A stretch of 64,000 bases of DNA from Antedon mediterranea. Taxonomy: Eukaryota; Echinodermata; Crinoidea; Comatulida; Antedonidae. The notes beneath the pieces were generated by a model. It saw only the letters and a list, made by a program, of their open reading frames with translations, was not told the origin of the DNA and made no database searches. This document shows, in pieces, positions 1 through 10,751 of the stretch (position 1 is its first letter; every line of letters starts with the position of its first letter). The position numbers and the translations under genes were made by a program. The stretch is taken from contig NC_092670.1 of the NCBI RefSeq assembly GCF_964355755.1, forward strand, positions 3,993,001 through 4,057,000, given 5' to 3'.

Positions 1-673
1 AGAACTAGTGTCGATTTCTTTTGCTAATTCAGGCCCTATATTGGTAAAAGGGTTATTTAATAAGTTGGACACCATTTTCGGGTCTTTTGTTAGATTTCCA
101 TTACTCATTATCTCAATTTTAGGAATTGTGTTGTTTGATGGTTTTAGTATAGAGTTTATAGTACGCCAAGCAGCTTTAATATTGGATTTGTTTTCATTTA
201 AAAAGTTGTTATAATAATCAACTTTAACACTTTTTAGAAGATTATTATTACGATACTTTTTGTATTTCAATATATTAGTGTTTGAAGGGTGCCGAATGGT
301 CTTGAGATAAAGTTTTTGTTTGTATGACATGGAGGTTAAAAGCCCGTTGGTCATCCAAGGTTTTAATTTATTTTTAGTTTTAGGTGGACCTAACAAAAAG
401 AAGTTCCTATCATAGAGGGCTTTGCACTTTGCTAAAAAAGTATCATACGCTACGTCAGGGTATAATTTATCTAGGACATCCTTCCACGATGTTATTTACA
501 GATCATTCCGAAAATGATGAATATTGTTTTCATTACATTTTCTAAATTTACGGTTCTCTTTGTCTGTAGAGTTACTTGAATTAGTAATGTTCACAGTGAA
601 AACAGGAAGGTGATCAGTTGCGTCACTAATGACAATTCCGCTCATTGAAGACTGTTTGAAAAAATGTTATAAA
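1..673 (-). mobile_element. LINE (non-LTR retrotransposon) fragment: end of endonuclease and linker to RT
   Basis: Read on the minus strand, 660 to 1 is nearly one open frame. It begins with the end of an AP-type endonuclease (SGIVISDATDHLPVF near 600-660; the D-H-L-P motif is typical of the family). It then runs through the linker region that precedes reverse transcriptase in jockey/CR1/L2-type elements (NIKAAWRTINSILKPS near 125-190, FTNIGPELAKEI near 1-50). One in-frame stop lies at 496-498, so this copy is dead. The RT domain would lie beyond the left window edge. The upstream part of the same endonuclease is on the far side of the gypsy insertion, at 11395-11550. The exact clade cannot be settled from this piece. 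Confidence 0.85.
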
Positions 674-1316
674 TGTAATATAATGTTTGGGTTGTTGAGG
701 TACTAATGAAAGACTCTAACTCGCTTGACTGTCGTAACACATATATTATTTATTCAGTATAATACTTCAGTACAATATACAACTATAAGTATACATAAGG
801 AACGCGGAGGATCAATGATGCTGTCGGTGAGGTGTGAAGTGTGTAGGTCTGCTTCTGGAGAAGTGGCTGTATGGTGTGTGCTCCGTGAGGTGGCTGTAAG
901 ATGTGTGCTCCGTGAGGTGGCTGTAAGATGTGTCTGGGCCCTTCTGAAACTTGGGAGTATATTGGCTCAGTTCATTTGCATAATGTCATTACATCATCTG
1001 TGAGGGTAACGATTGGTCCTAAGTTGATCCAGGGGTGTTTAAGTGGGAGTGATTAACGGTATAATAAGGTATTTCTGTGATGGATGACACTGTCAAATCT
1101 GTACTTAAATAGTGTCAATCACTCCTGTGGTTTAACGATGGGAAAGTCACAAAATTAAGCTAAGTGTTTTCTTTAGGGACTCTATTATAAACTAAATGGT
1201 CATTAAAACATCTGGACAAACTCTCCTTCGGCCTTTCTGGGTCAAGTTTGTGAACCTATTTGAATTCCGATACAAAGGTCAATTTCTTAAATATAAAAGT
1301 ATATCTTTATATCACA
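674..1316 (-). repeat. 3' LTR of the gypsy element
   Basis: 643 bp, matching 10752-11394 over its whole length with a single visible difference (TTTATTCAG here, TTAATTCAG in the other copy). It contains a short internal repeat of GTGTGCTCCGTGAGGTGGCTGTA units around 868-930. LTR identity this high implies recent insertion. Confidence 0.95.
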
Positions 1317-1343
1317 TCCCTCTGTTTCCCTTTTTTTTTTTTT
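1317..1343 (-). other. Polypurine tract of the gypsy element
   Basis: Directly next to the 3' LTR, the plus strand is pure pyrimidine with a run of T. On the element's own strand this is an A-run followed by GGGAAACAGAGGGA, the expected plus-strand primer site. Its position and base composition fit the LTR boundary exactly. Confidence 0.85.
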
Positions 1344-2110
1344 TAATCTGTTTAACATATAAAAATGGTTATAATAGTGGCATGCAAAATTAAAGTTATA
1401 TAAAAGAAAAAAACATTATACATATATGCAAAAATTGAGTTAGCCAAAACCATTGACTCTGAAGTGTAACCTTATCACTTTCACTCTCTCTCTTCTCTCT
1501 CTTTAAAAAAATGAAATTAAAAATGAATTTGGTATAAAATTCGCGTAAATCAAACATAAATCAGTTAAAAATAAAAATACAAAACTTAAAAATAGTATGT
1601 TACATTGAACATACGTCAAATCGTGCGACAACTCATCGCGTTCTAATGGTCTTCAAACATAAATCATCAAATTAAAACATAAAACTCAAGAAACTGTGGC
1701 TGATTAGCCTAAAATCAAAATATCAAACTTAATCACTTAAAACTTTAAAGAAACAAATGTGTGTGTCCCGTTGACACAAACTTATCCACAATATATCATT
1801 ATCGTCACAACTTTATCGATTTAAGCATTTATATTTACAGGTAATTACGATTTCAATCGGTCGGCAAATTCGACTTTTGTACTCAATGTTAAAAAAATTA
1901 CAATTAAAAGTACTAAGAAAATCTCCTGTTATTGTATATCAATTAATTAATGCTTGAGATTAACGACTCAAAGGTTAAACAAAATATTTGTTACAAAATG
2001 ATTGTCGTTCTTTTCAATATCTCAATATATCGATCATCAAAATTCAAAATTAATCTTTATCAAACTCGTTACAAAATCAATACTTAAACATAAATTCAAT
2101 TCTCTTTTAA

Positions 2111-4254
2111 CACTTTGACTGCCAAACACGAAGATCTTCGTTTTTGGAAACACAACGCTTGACTGCCAAACACGAAGATCTTCGTTTTTCGCGTTTTTTT
2201 ACGAAATCCGGTAGGTAGGTAAATTATTGGTATATACTATAAATATGGACACTAAATTCGGTCTGGACCGTGAATATTTTACCTTTTGAAAGTAACTAAT
2301 CTGGTTACGAACGATTGTCAAAATGGTACCTGTCGAAATAACATACACCGCGCATCACAGTAGCGCGTACAACGATGGTTTGGTGCATTGTGTATCGGTC
2401 GCGCGCTAGCTATGCCGCTGAAGCATTACAAAGGTTTATGTGGATTGGCATGTTTGTTTGTTATCTGAATAAAAAATAATGGATGAATTTTCAATGACCG
2501 TGTTCGTACGGCGATTGAAATACACGTTTATTTGGTTTTTACCCTTGGGGTAAAACCCATACGACGTTCGTACGAATAAACAAAGTACCGGTAAGCTGAC
2601 ACGAAACCAATTAAGATTGGAATTCTTAGGTCAAAAAGCGCCCTCTGTGCGTCGACCCATATCAATTGCATGTCGTTTCGCGCGCGAATCGTTCAATTAT
2701 TATTTTTCAATCGACAACCAGACCTATATATTTATAATACATCGAATACAATTTACTTTTTAAATAAATAATGATCGAAAATCCTGCTAACGTATGTTGT
2801 TTGTTGACCACGTGTATTTATCGTGCGAGCCGAACTATTGTTGTGGAAATTCCATTTAATGTACACGCACTGTACCCCTCTTGTAAAAATCACCACGTGT
2901 ATTTATCGTGCAAGCCGAACTATTGTTGTGGAAATTCCATTTAATGTACACGCACTGTAGGCTACCCCTCTTGTAAAAATCACCACGTGTATTTATCGTG
3001 CGAGCCGAACTATTGTTGTGAAAATTCCATTTAATGTACACGCACTGTACCCCTCTTGTAAAAATCACCACGTGTATTCATCGTGCGCGAGCCGAACTAT
3101 TGTTGTAAAAATTCCATTTAACACGCACTGTAGGCCTACCCCTCTTATCGTGCGAGCCGAATGGTTGATGTGGTAATTCACAGACACCAGGCTACCACAA
3201 TACAGAACTCCCTGCCGTTACATGTACATTATAAGCCACCGATTCGCAAGTTCAGGTCACCGGAAAAAAACCAACGAGTTGATTATTTATATATAATTTT
3301 ACAAAACAATAGATATACATTCGCATTAACGAAAAAGAACATTTCAAACAATAATTGTTAAACAATCAGAAAGCTTATTTGAGGTCGCGATTTGACATGA
3401 TCCCGTTAACGCTTGATTAATTATACCCCGAGGCAGCGTGTAATTGGAATGGGATTGAAATAACCAGTAAAGTTGGTGGATTTTTCGTCCAGATGGTTTT
3501 CTAATTTTTTATAGCCAGAGGCGTAAGTTAATTGCCACACGCGACCTCACAGTTGGAAGTACACGGTAGTTTCAGTCCCGTCCGAACGGGCCCAATAAGA
3601 AGTCTTTAATTTTATTATTGTATGTATACCCTAATTGTTTTGGTGTTTCACTGTAAGTGGCAGAGTTTCACGCCACAAACTTGTTTAGAAATGGTATGAA
3701 TATTATCATCAGTTTACTAGCTAGGCTAGTAGTACTAGGCTATAGCCTAGGCCTAGTCGTAAAACGGTTCCGGACCAACTTTAGGCCCAGTTAACTAGGC
3801 CTGGTGTCTTTACTATGTGGATTTTGGCAAAACATTGATGTAAGATTTATGATTTATAAAATGTAATACATTTTTCGATAGTGATAACTTGTTTTTATAG
3901 GCCTACCGGTGCCGTGTAAGTAACTTTTTCGTTGTTTGTTGATCTCACCGGGCGATATTTTCATATTGTGATGTCTTGCACAAAATCGCGAATATCTCGA
4001 CTTTCTTGTGCGAAACTAAGAAAAACTCAAAAAGTGCGTTACTTTCATTTTACTATTACAACTTATATATTGCGATTTGAAAATCGTTCTTGGTACCATT
4101 GTAAAGCTAAAATCTTTATGATTATTTTAGTCTAAATTACATGTAAATCAGATCACATACATAGTTTCAATCAGCTTTAATAAAAACATCGAATTGGGCT
4201 ATAAACGCTGGCGGTGGCAGTTTCTAACTGGAAAAACCTCTGGCAGTCAAAGTG
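2111..4254. mobile_element. piggyBac-like non-autonomous DNA transposon inside the gypsy element
   Basis: Both ends carry the inverted repeat CACTTTGACTGCCA (2111-2124, reverse complement at 4241-4254), and both are flanked by TTAA (2107-2110 and 4255-4258), the signature target of piggyBac elements. Next to the left end there is a 29-bp sub-repeat containing the palindrome ACGAAGATCTTCGT, present twice between 2116 and 2189. No transposase frame was found in the 2144 bp, so it is probably mobilised in trans. The interior holds an 85-90 bp tandem array and otherwise nothing recognisable. Confidence 0.82.
2808..3160. repeat. Tandem array, 85-90 bp unit, about four copies
   Basis: Units begin CCACGTGTATT at 2808, 2893, 2983 and 3068; the second unit carries a 5-bp extra segment. 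Units share the blocks GAACTATTGTTGT and ATTCCATTTAA. The array lies within the piggyBac-like element, and the open frame seen across it on the minus strand is a by-product of the repeat. Confidence 0.9.
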
Positions 4255-4366
4255 TTAACTGAAATCACATCATTACTTAACAAATCTCATCAAAAATACG
4301 TAGACTATGCTATCATTAATTTAGCAAATGTCGTAATTTAAAAATAATCTTGCAAAAAAAATTAAA

Positions 4367-7300
4367 TCAGTAATTCGTTGCATTATACAAACGTTTTATG
4401 AATCGTTTTGGCGATCCACTTATCGGTATCTGTTTATCATTAATGATCTCTTTAATTAATTTATCTGTATCGTTATATCTGTCAATATTCCACCAAAATT
4501 TGCGATCATTAGATTCGTGTTTTGTTTTATCAGTGTTGCGTTTGACTGAAGTCGGTTTAGAATACGAAACTAAAACTTGGAAATGTCCTGCTTTAAATCT
4601 ACCTCGGTTTAATGTCATAATTGAATCATTAGGTGCTGTCATAATTAGATTAGTTTGTTCCTTGATTTGTTCTTCTTTCATTTGGAATGGGGCTGCTAAT
4701 CCCATGTTATTCTCTACACAGTCAATGTAAGGTTGAAAGTTAAGGGGTTCTACTTTAGTTGGATGTGTAAGGGTATCTGATTGCAATTGGGTGGGTGTCC
4801 TATCATGTTCGTCTACAAATTCAACATTGGTTTCGTCATTTACTACATTAATGGTGTTTTGGATTTTATCGTTATTATCATCGGTGGGTTCATTCAACAA
4901 TTGTTTAAGTTTTTGGAGATGTGTAAAATTTTTGCGTTCTTTGGGTGTTCTCATAAAACAGGGTTTCAGTCTGTTATAATTGAATACGTCGCGAAGTATT
5001 TCTCCTTTAATCGTCGCTAGGATGTAGTGTGTTCTGTCTAGTACTTCATGAATCACTAATGGTCCGACCCATTCTGCGGCGATTTTCTTTGAATTTGCCG
5101 TTAGTGATGATGATGTTGGCTTGTATAAATATACGAGTTGTCCTACTGAGTAAATTGGACATTTTTCTAAGCGTTGGGAAATTTTTGAGTTTTGGACGTT
5201 TTGTTGTGTTCGCTGTAATTGTAGCATTGTCTGTGAAATGTTTTGAAATTTCTTCTTGAGATGTTCAAAGTATTCTTCATAGGAATGAGACAATCCTGAA
5301 ATAGGGTTAAATGCTAATGAGGTCAAACTTGGAGGTTGGCGGCCAAAAACTAATTCGTAAGGGGAGTGGTTTCCTAGATGTGGGGATGAGAAAGAATTAT
5401 AAGCATAACATGTTGTTGATACAAATCTAACCCAATCTGTTCCGAATTGGTTAAGGTTGACCTTTAACAGGTCCGATACGGTGCGGATATGACGTTCAAC
5501 TTGTAAACTACCGTGATTGTGGACGCTGATGATTTTCCTGTCAATATTAAGGGTGTTACATAATAGTGTTAATAATTTTCCTGTAAGGGAGGTTGCTGCA
5601 TCTGAAATAAGACGAGATGGGGGTCCAAAAATACTGATGACCTTTTGAATTAGTGCTTCACAAATTGTTTCGGCATCAATGGATTTCAAAGGTACACAAA
5701 TCAAAAATCTAGTTATCTCATCACATACTACCATAATATGTTTAAAACCTGAAGGTGATGTTGGCATACTCTTAAAATCTAGACTGAGTGTATGAAAGGG
5801 ACGGTAAGTTGCTGGTACTCGATCGTGTAAAGGACGTAATTTATCGGTTTTGGGACGAAATTGTTGACATCTAAGACACGCTTGGGTATAATTGTTGACT
5901 TTCTCGAACATAAGAGGCATGTAAAATAATTTCCTAATAGTAAGGTAAGTACGCATCGTACCTTGGTGGCTACTTAACAAATTGTCGTGATACTGAGAAA
6001 TAACAGTCTCTGCTAAGTTTTCAGGAACAGCTAATTGCAATACAAATTCTCCACCTTTATCTTGGAAAAATAAACGGAATAGTAAACCGTTGCACAATAT
6101 GTACTGCTCTGACTTATTCTGAACTGCACGAGCTGCTTTCTTATCAGCTGGAAGGATATCATGAACTAAATAATCGTAAACTGGCTTAAAAAATGGTGAA
6201 GTTTCTTGTTCAACACGTAATTGTTTAACATCTACTGGGAGGTTATAATCTCTAATTATCTTTCTTTGAATAACATCCATTAATCTATCTAAGTCTTGTT
6301 GTTTTGGGATGTGTGCTGACTTAAATTCAGTTATGTTTGGTACTAGTGGTTTGGGCGATGTATACAATTCAACTGGTACGTTTCGATGTGTAGTATCTTT
6401 GCTTTGCTTATTTTTGTCTACTAGTCGTTCCTCTGGAGGTTGTCGAATGTTTACATTACGTATTGGGGGTGGTGTTACGATAGGTGGCGTTATGATAGGC
6501 GGTGATCGATGTGCGTTTGTTTGTTGTCTCGTGATTATCTGTGGTGTAGCGGTAGGTTGAGGTGTAGGTCGCGTGTTTGTCGTCACTGGGTTTTGATTAA
6601 TGACGGGCGTTTGTTTGGGTTTGGGTTTATGTAGGTCAGGTATATTTATTCCCATTTTCTTGGCGTATGACCTTGTTACTGGTCTGCTAGTAGATGTGTT
6701 TGTAATCGGGTTAAGAGATTCAGTTTCTGTAATATTAAATGCAATGGGTACAACTTGATCAATTTCGGAATCGTCATCACGAGGGGCTCGGGAGAGAAAA
6801 TCTGCTAAAACTAATTCAGTTCCTTTCTTATAACCAATTTGGAAAATGTATCCGGACAATCGTAATATTAGTTTCTGTAAACGGGGTGTACATGGCTGAT
6901 CTTTTGAATTCCAAATTTGTACAATTGCTGAGTGGTCTACGAATGCATCAAATTCGCAACCCTTTAGTAAGTGTCGAAATGCTGAAACGTTAATGTAAAG
7001 TCCAAATAACTCTAATTCTGTGACGCTATATCGTTGACAGGCTTGTGGTAAGATTTTGGAATAATAACCTATTATGTGTTCTTTACCGTTTACTGTTTGT
7101 GTTAAATATGAACCTGTTGCGGTTCTTGAAGTGTCGCTATATAGCGTAAATCTACCTTCTTTTCTAGGCATTTGAAGAGTTGGTGGTTTAACCATTAAGT
7201 GTTTAATTTCGTCAAATGCTTTCTGGTGTTCAGTAGACCAACAAAATTTTCGGCGTTTGCTTGCGAGTGTGTGTAACGGACGTAAAATTGATTGTATTTG

Positions 7301-8710
7301 AGGGAAAAAATGGGATACATAATTTACTGCACCAATAAATCGTTTAGTTTCTTTATGGGTTCGTGGGACTGGCAAATTTCGGATAGCTGCACACCTGTCG
7401 CCTAATGGTGTGATACATGCGTGTCCTGAAGAATTAATCAGGATGGTGTGTCCCATATATTGCACTTTATTCTTGAATAACTTACATTTCTTTGGGCAAA
7501 TTCTAAAACCATTTAATTGTAGGGCTTGTAAAACGGAAACAAGGTGCTGCTTATGAGCAAATTTGTCTTGGCTAAATAAAATAATATCATCATGATGGGC
7601 GATACAGAATTCTCTAGAATTTGGGATTTCATTTAAAATTTCGTCAATCTTTGCTTGAAATATACCTGGTGAAACGTTTAATCCTTGTGCTAATCTCTTA
7701 TAATAATAATGTTTTCCACCATGATATGAAGCTATACCTGTATATTGTTGGGCATGTTCGGCTAATGGTACACAGTGGAACGCTGATTTCAAATCAATTA
7801 CGCTAAGAATCTGTGCATTAGCGTTACCTATTGTTTTCAAAGTTTCGGCCAATAATGGGAATGGGTGATTAATACGTTTTATCCTGGAATTTAGATAGCG
7901 AAAGTCTGTGACAACTCTTTTATCTTTTGAATTTTTCTTTGAAACAAGAAGGACAGGGGAAGTATACGATTGGTGTCCTACTGCTAAGATTCCTAATTTG
8001 ACTAATTTGTTCAATTCGGCCTCAATAACATGTTTGTCTTTGTCTGTCGCAAAGTATGGGCGAATAAAAAATGGTTCATCGTTAGAGAGGTGTATGTCAG
8101 CTTTGAAGTTTGGGCAGCTAGATAGTTCACCGTATAGTGAAAATGCGTTTCTGTTTTGTTGTAAGGTTTTATACAAATCTTCTTTTTCTCTATGTGTTAA
8201 AACGCTGTCTGTTAAATCAACTTGTTTTCTAATTATTTCTTCCTCGGTTAAAGATAGCAATGGGTCTGTACGTTCTAAATGTGGGTACTTGTTTGCGTTG
8301 TCATTGGTCAACTTTATTCTATCTATTGGTAGGTCGTTAGTAACTGTTACAAGGTTGGTTAAGTGAAGGCTCGCGATAGGTTGATGTGTATTTAGAGATA
8401 CGTTTCTGTTTGTGTTGTTAGTGATATCAATGTTGGTTTCTCCTCTATGTAATTTTACTAACATATCTGATGGACAAAGTTTTGAAATATGGGTGGTTGC
8501 ATGTAGAACAACATCAGAATTGCGTACGAAGGCGGGAACCCTTCCTTTTAATTTAACTGTTTTAGTATCACCGGGTTTAAGAAAAATCTTGTAGACAGGA
8601 CGAAAGCTAAAAATCTTTGGTCTAATGCGAAATGTGTTTTCCTTAAAATTTAAAGTACCGTCGAGTTCAGACAATGTTTCGGTTCCAAGTATCAGGTCAA
8701 TACCAAATTT
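4367..8710 (-). CDS. pol: gypsy pol: reverse transcriptase, RNase H, integrase
   Basis: The frame is open from 8710 to the stop at 4367 (about 1435 residues counted from 8674). The order is the end of the protease domain (DLILGTETL), reverse transcriptase with catalytic box AHHDDIILFS at residues 359-368, RNase H (LYSDTS, TELELFG, FVDHSAI), integrase zinc finger (HDNLLSSHQG ... CLRCQ, about residues 900-950), integrase D-D-E core (LDFK near 965, ISDAA near 1022, QVERHIR near 1060) and a GPF/Y-like C-terminal module (WVGPLVIHEV near 1208). It copies element RNA into DNA and integrates it. No stop interrupts it, so it may be functional. The first RT box residue is His where Tyr or Phe is usual. 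Its frame is offset from the protease frame. Confidence 0.95.
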   Translation of the reverse strand, partial: KFGIDLILGTETLSELDGTLNFKENTFRIRPKIFSFRPVYKIFLKPGDTKTVKLKGRVPAFVRNSDVVLHATTHISKLCPSDMLVKLHRGETNIDITNNTNRNVSLNTHQPIASLHLTNLVTVTNDLPIDRIKLTNDNANKYPHLERTDPLLSLTEEEIIRKQVDLTDSVLTHREKEDLYKTLQQNRNAFSLYGELSSCPNFKADIHLSNDEPFFIRPYFATDKDKHVIEAELNKLVKLGILAVGHQSYTSPVLLVSKKNSKDKRVVTDFRYLNSRIKRINHPFPLLAETLKTIGNANAQILSVIDLKSAFHCVPLAEHAQQYTGIASYHGGKHYYYKRLAQGLNVSPGIFQAKIDEILNEIPNSREFCIAHHDDIILFSQDKFAHKQHLVSVLQALQLNGFRICPKKCKLFKNKVQYMGHTILINSSGHACITPLGDRCAAIRNLPVPRTHKETKRFIGAVNYVSHFFPQIQSILRPLHTLASKRRKFCWSTEHQKAFDEIKHLMVKPPTLQMPRKEGRFTLYSDTSRTATGSYLTQTVNGKEHIIGYYSKILPQACQRYSVTELELFGLYINVSAFRHLLKGCEFDAFVDHSAIVQIWNSKDQPCTPRLQKLILRLSGYIFQIGYKKGTELVLADFLSRAPRDDDSEIDQVVPIAFNITETESLNPITNTSTSRPVTRSYAKKMGINIPDLHKPKPKQTPVINQNPVTTNTRPTPQPTATPQIITRQQTNAHRSPPIITPPIVTPPPIRNVNIRQPPEERLVDKNKQSKDTTHRNVPVELYTSPKPLVPNITEFKSAHIPKQQDLDRLMDVIQRKIIRDYNLPVDVKQLRVEQETSPFFKPVYDYLVHDILPADKKAARAVQNKSEQYILCNGLLFRLFFQDKGGEFVLQLAVPENLAETVISQYHDNLLSSHQGTMRTYLTIRKLFYMPLMFEKVNNYTQACLRCQQFRPKTDKLRPLHDRVPATYRPFHTLSLDFKSMPTSPSGFKHIMVVCDEITRFLICVPLKSIDAETICEALIQKVISIFGPPSRLISDAATSLTGKLLTLLCNTLNIDRKIISVHNHGSLQVERHIRTVSDLLKVNLNQFGTDWVRFVSTTCYAYNSFSSPHLGNHSPYELVFGRQPPSLTSLAFNPISGLSHSYEEYFEHLKKKFQNISQTMLQLQRTQQNVQNSKISQRLEKCPIYSVGQLVYLYKPTSSSLTANSKKIAAEWVGPLVIHEVLDRTHYILATIKGEILRDVFNYNRLKPCFMRTPKERKNFTHLQKLKQLLNEPTDDNNDKIQNTINVVNDETNVEFVDEHDRTPTQLQSDTLTHPTKVEPLNFQPYIDCVENNMGLAAPFQMKEEQIKEQTNLIMTAPNDSIMTLNRGRFKAGHFQVLVSYSKPTSVKRNTDKTKHESNDRKFWWNIDRYNDTDKLIKEIINDKQIPISGSPKRFIKRLYNATNY

Positions 8711-9066
8711 TTAACGATTAACGCTGAAATTTTGAATTTGTGTCCTTGGATAAATAATTTGAATTGCACTAAGTGGTTGGCGTATAAGAAGTCACCGTTG
8801 CCTAATCGAAATTTAGTTGTGTTCACTTTAATTGGCTTTAGACGCGATAAATAAAGTGAGGAATTAACGTACGATTGTGAGATTATAGTTCTAGTTGAAC
8901 CACTGTCAAATAAAGTTAAAACATTTCTACCATCTGGTAAATTTCCTTTAACGTAATTTCTGTCGTTAAGTAACAAATCAATATTATCTGAATTTCCTAA
9001 GTATTTTGCCTTAAAATTGTCGTATTTAGTATGGGGGGCCAGATTATAGGCGGCATCTAGTCCCCT
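8692..9066 (-). CDS. gypsy aspartic protease, separate reading frame
   Basis: An open frame runs from the end of gag to a stop at 8692-8694. It contains LFDSGSTRTIIS around 8890-8925, the DSG catalytic motif of retroelement aspartic proteases. The frame is -1 relative to gag, beginning across a T5A5 run at the gag stop. The pol frame is again -1 relative to this one, across another A/T run near 8705-8715, so gag, protease and pol lie in three frames. The second offset could be genuine recoding or a single-base change in this copy. The enzyme would cleave the gag and pol polyproteins. Confidence 0.8.
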   Translation of the reverse strand, partial: RGLDAAYNLAPHTKYDNFKAKYLGNSDNIDLLLNDRNYVKGNLPDGRNVLTLFDSGSTRTIISQSYVNSSLYLSRLKPIKVNTTKFRLGNGDFLYANHLVQFKLFIQGHKFKISALIVKNLVLT

Positions 9067-9068
9067 TT

Positions 9069-10034
9069 TTAAAAATCCTGCTGGTGGCTAGGGTAGTAAT
9101 TGTTTGACTGTTGGTATGGGTATGGCGGGGGATAGTTTCCGTAAGAGCGGTTTTGTTGTCGGCAGTGCCTTGCTATGTGGCCTGGTTTCCCGCAGTAATA
9201 ACAGGTTGGGGGAGGTTGTCTATATCTTGGGGTCGGTGGGGTCTGGAATCGGGGTTTGTATGGGCTTGGGCTTCGGTTTCGTCTTGGGATATAATTTCGG
9301 GTGGGGGAACGTGAGCGTCGAGTATCATCATTAAGGGATCGTTTTGTTGTGGCCATGTCTAACTTGAGAGAATTTATCTCATGTTGGAGCGATTCGAGAC
9401 TATTAGGCCTATCTGTTTCCTTATTGATATTGAATGAAACTTCCCGTGTGGCATCATCTACGGAAAGGTCAAGGTAATTTTGTGTGCTATTTACAATATT
9501 TTCAATAGTGGCATCGATTGGGGTGGACATGGCTACAGCTGCTCTACATTTTGGTGGAAGGGTCGAAATAAATTTATTCTTTATCTGCTGGTCAGCGTAT
9601 CCAATTCTGTCTGCGGCTTGTTTGATTTTGGTTAAGTGCTTTTCGGCGTTGTCGCCAGTGGTGTATGTAATTGAATCGTATTCTCTTATGTGCGCATAGA
9701 TTGATTTGTTTTTACTAAACCTGTTGATGAATTGGGTTTTTAAGGATTCTAGTGAATCGAACTGCTTTCCCTCAATCCAGAGTCTAGCTTGGCCCTGAAG
9801 GCTACGTTTAAAAATACTTATTACATTAATTAATTGGGCATTGTTTACAGGGTTTTCTAACGTGTGGGCCTCAAGGTAGTCGGTAAACGATAAGTAGTGT
9901 GCACTACATTGGTCGTGATCGGTTATGGAACCGTCATATCTTTTGGGAAGGAAATCGGTTTGTCTTAGGTGGGGCACGGGGTGAGGATTGACGGGCTCAT
10001 TTAAAATTACTTCGTTATCAACAACGTCGACCAT
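9069..10034 (-). CDS. gag: gypsy gag with one zinc knuckle
   Basis: 321 residues. The N-terminal two thirds is a retrotransposon gag (capsid) region (WIEGKQFDSLESLKTQFINRF fits the family). An Arg/Ser/Pro-rich linker follows, and one CCHC knuckle, CYYCGKPGHIARHC, lies near residues 280-293, before a Tyr/Pro/Gln-rich tail. Gag forms the virus-like particle and binds the element RNA. The start ATG at 10034 is the first in the frame and lies about 700 bp inside the 5' LTR, after the leader. Confidence 0.93.
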   Translation of the reverse strand: MVDVVDNEVILNEPVNPHPVPHLRQTDFLPKRYDGSITDHDQCSAHYLSFTDYLEAHTLENPVNNAQLINVISIFKRSLQGQARLWIEGKQFDSLESLKTQFINRFSKNKSIYAHIREYDSITYTTGDNAEKHLTKIKQAADRIGYADQQIKNKFISTLPPKCRAAVAMSTPIDATIENIVNSTQNYLDLSVDDATREVSFNINKETDRPNSLESLQHEINSLKLDMATTKRSLNDDTRRSRSPTRNYIPRRNRSPSPYKPRFQTPPTPRYRQPPPTCYYCGKPGHIARHCRQQNRSYGNYPPPYPYQQSNNYYPSHQQDF

Positions 10035-10733
10035 ACTTTATAATATTAATTATTAATCAAATATCAAAAACAATTTAGTGTATATGTAAACTCTCACTTT
10101 TTCAATCAAGGTTACAAATCAAAATCAAAATGGTTTTGACTTACCCCAAATGCTTCGGATCCAATTAAAAATGAATTAAAGGAATGCAAAAAGTGTTCAA
10201 AAATGTCTAAATGTTCAAACAACGAATTAAAGAAATGTTAAAGGTGCTCATCAATGTTCAAATTTTCAAACAACGAATTAAAAAAAATGCGAAAGGTGTT
10301 CATCAATGTTCAAAAAAGTAAATGTTAAAAAAACGATCGAAAAAAAACGGCGTGAAGTTGAAAGTCTCTAAACGAAACAGTTCTTGTCCGCTTGCTTCTG
10401 TTTTGATTCTTCTTGGGTCTTCCTCGATTATCTTCTTTGTCTTTATCCAATGGTTATAATTTTATAAAATTTCTGCTTGTCTCGATTTCATTCAAATATA
10501 ATTTCAGCTTGTCTTTTGTGTCTTCCTCGATTATCTTTTTTGTCTTCATCCAATGGTAATAATTTGATCAAATTTCTGCTTGTCTCGATCTCATTCAAAT
10601 ATAATTTCAGCTTGTCTTTTGAGTCAAAGTAAATTTCTCTCCTTTCAAACAAATATGGTTATTTTTGTCTTCGTCTTCGTCTTCGTGTCTTGTTAAGTGT
10701 TTATTTCTTGTTTTCTCACTCCGTTCCTTATGA
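10035..10733 (-). repeat. gypsy leader with short direct repeats
   Basis: About 700 bp of untranslated leader between the primer site and gag. It holds a roughly 103-bp tandem duplication beginning TCCTCGATTATC at 10421 and 10524, and a second set of repeats around 10205-10320 built on GTTCAAACAACGAATTAAA. No coding frame was found. Confidence 0.75.
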
Positions 10734-10751
10734 AATTTGGGTCTTCCACCA
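10734..10751 (-). other. Primer binding site of the gypsy element
   Basis: The element strand reads TGGTGGAAGACCCAAATT immediately after the 5' LTR, with no gap. A TGG start complementary to a tRNA CCA end is expected at this point, and the position fixes the LTR boundary. The primer tRNA was not identified. Confidence 0.8.

Noticed and set aside
725-1003. 92-codon frame in both gypsy LTRs (also 10803-11081)
   Set aside because: It lies wholly inside the LTR, opposite to the element's transcription, with internal repeats. No domain.
2856-3071. 71-codon minus-strand frame with repeated peptide
   Set aside because: Produced by the 85-90 bp tandem DNA repeat.
4398-9334. Many plus-strand frames across gypsy pol and gag
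   Set aside because: Antisense shadows of the pol and gag reading frames.
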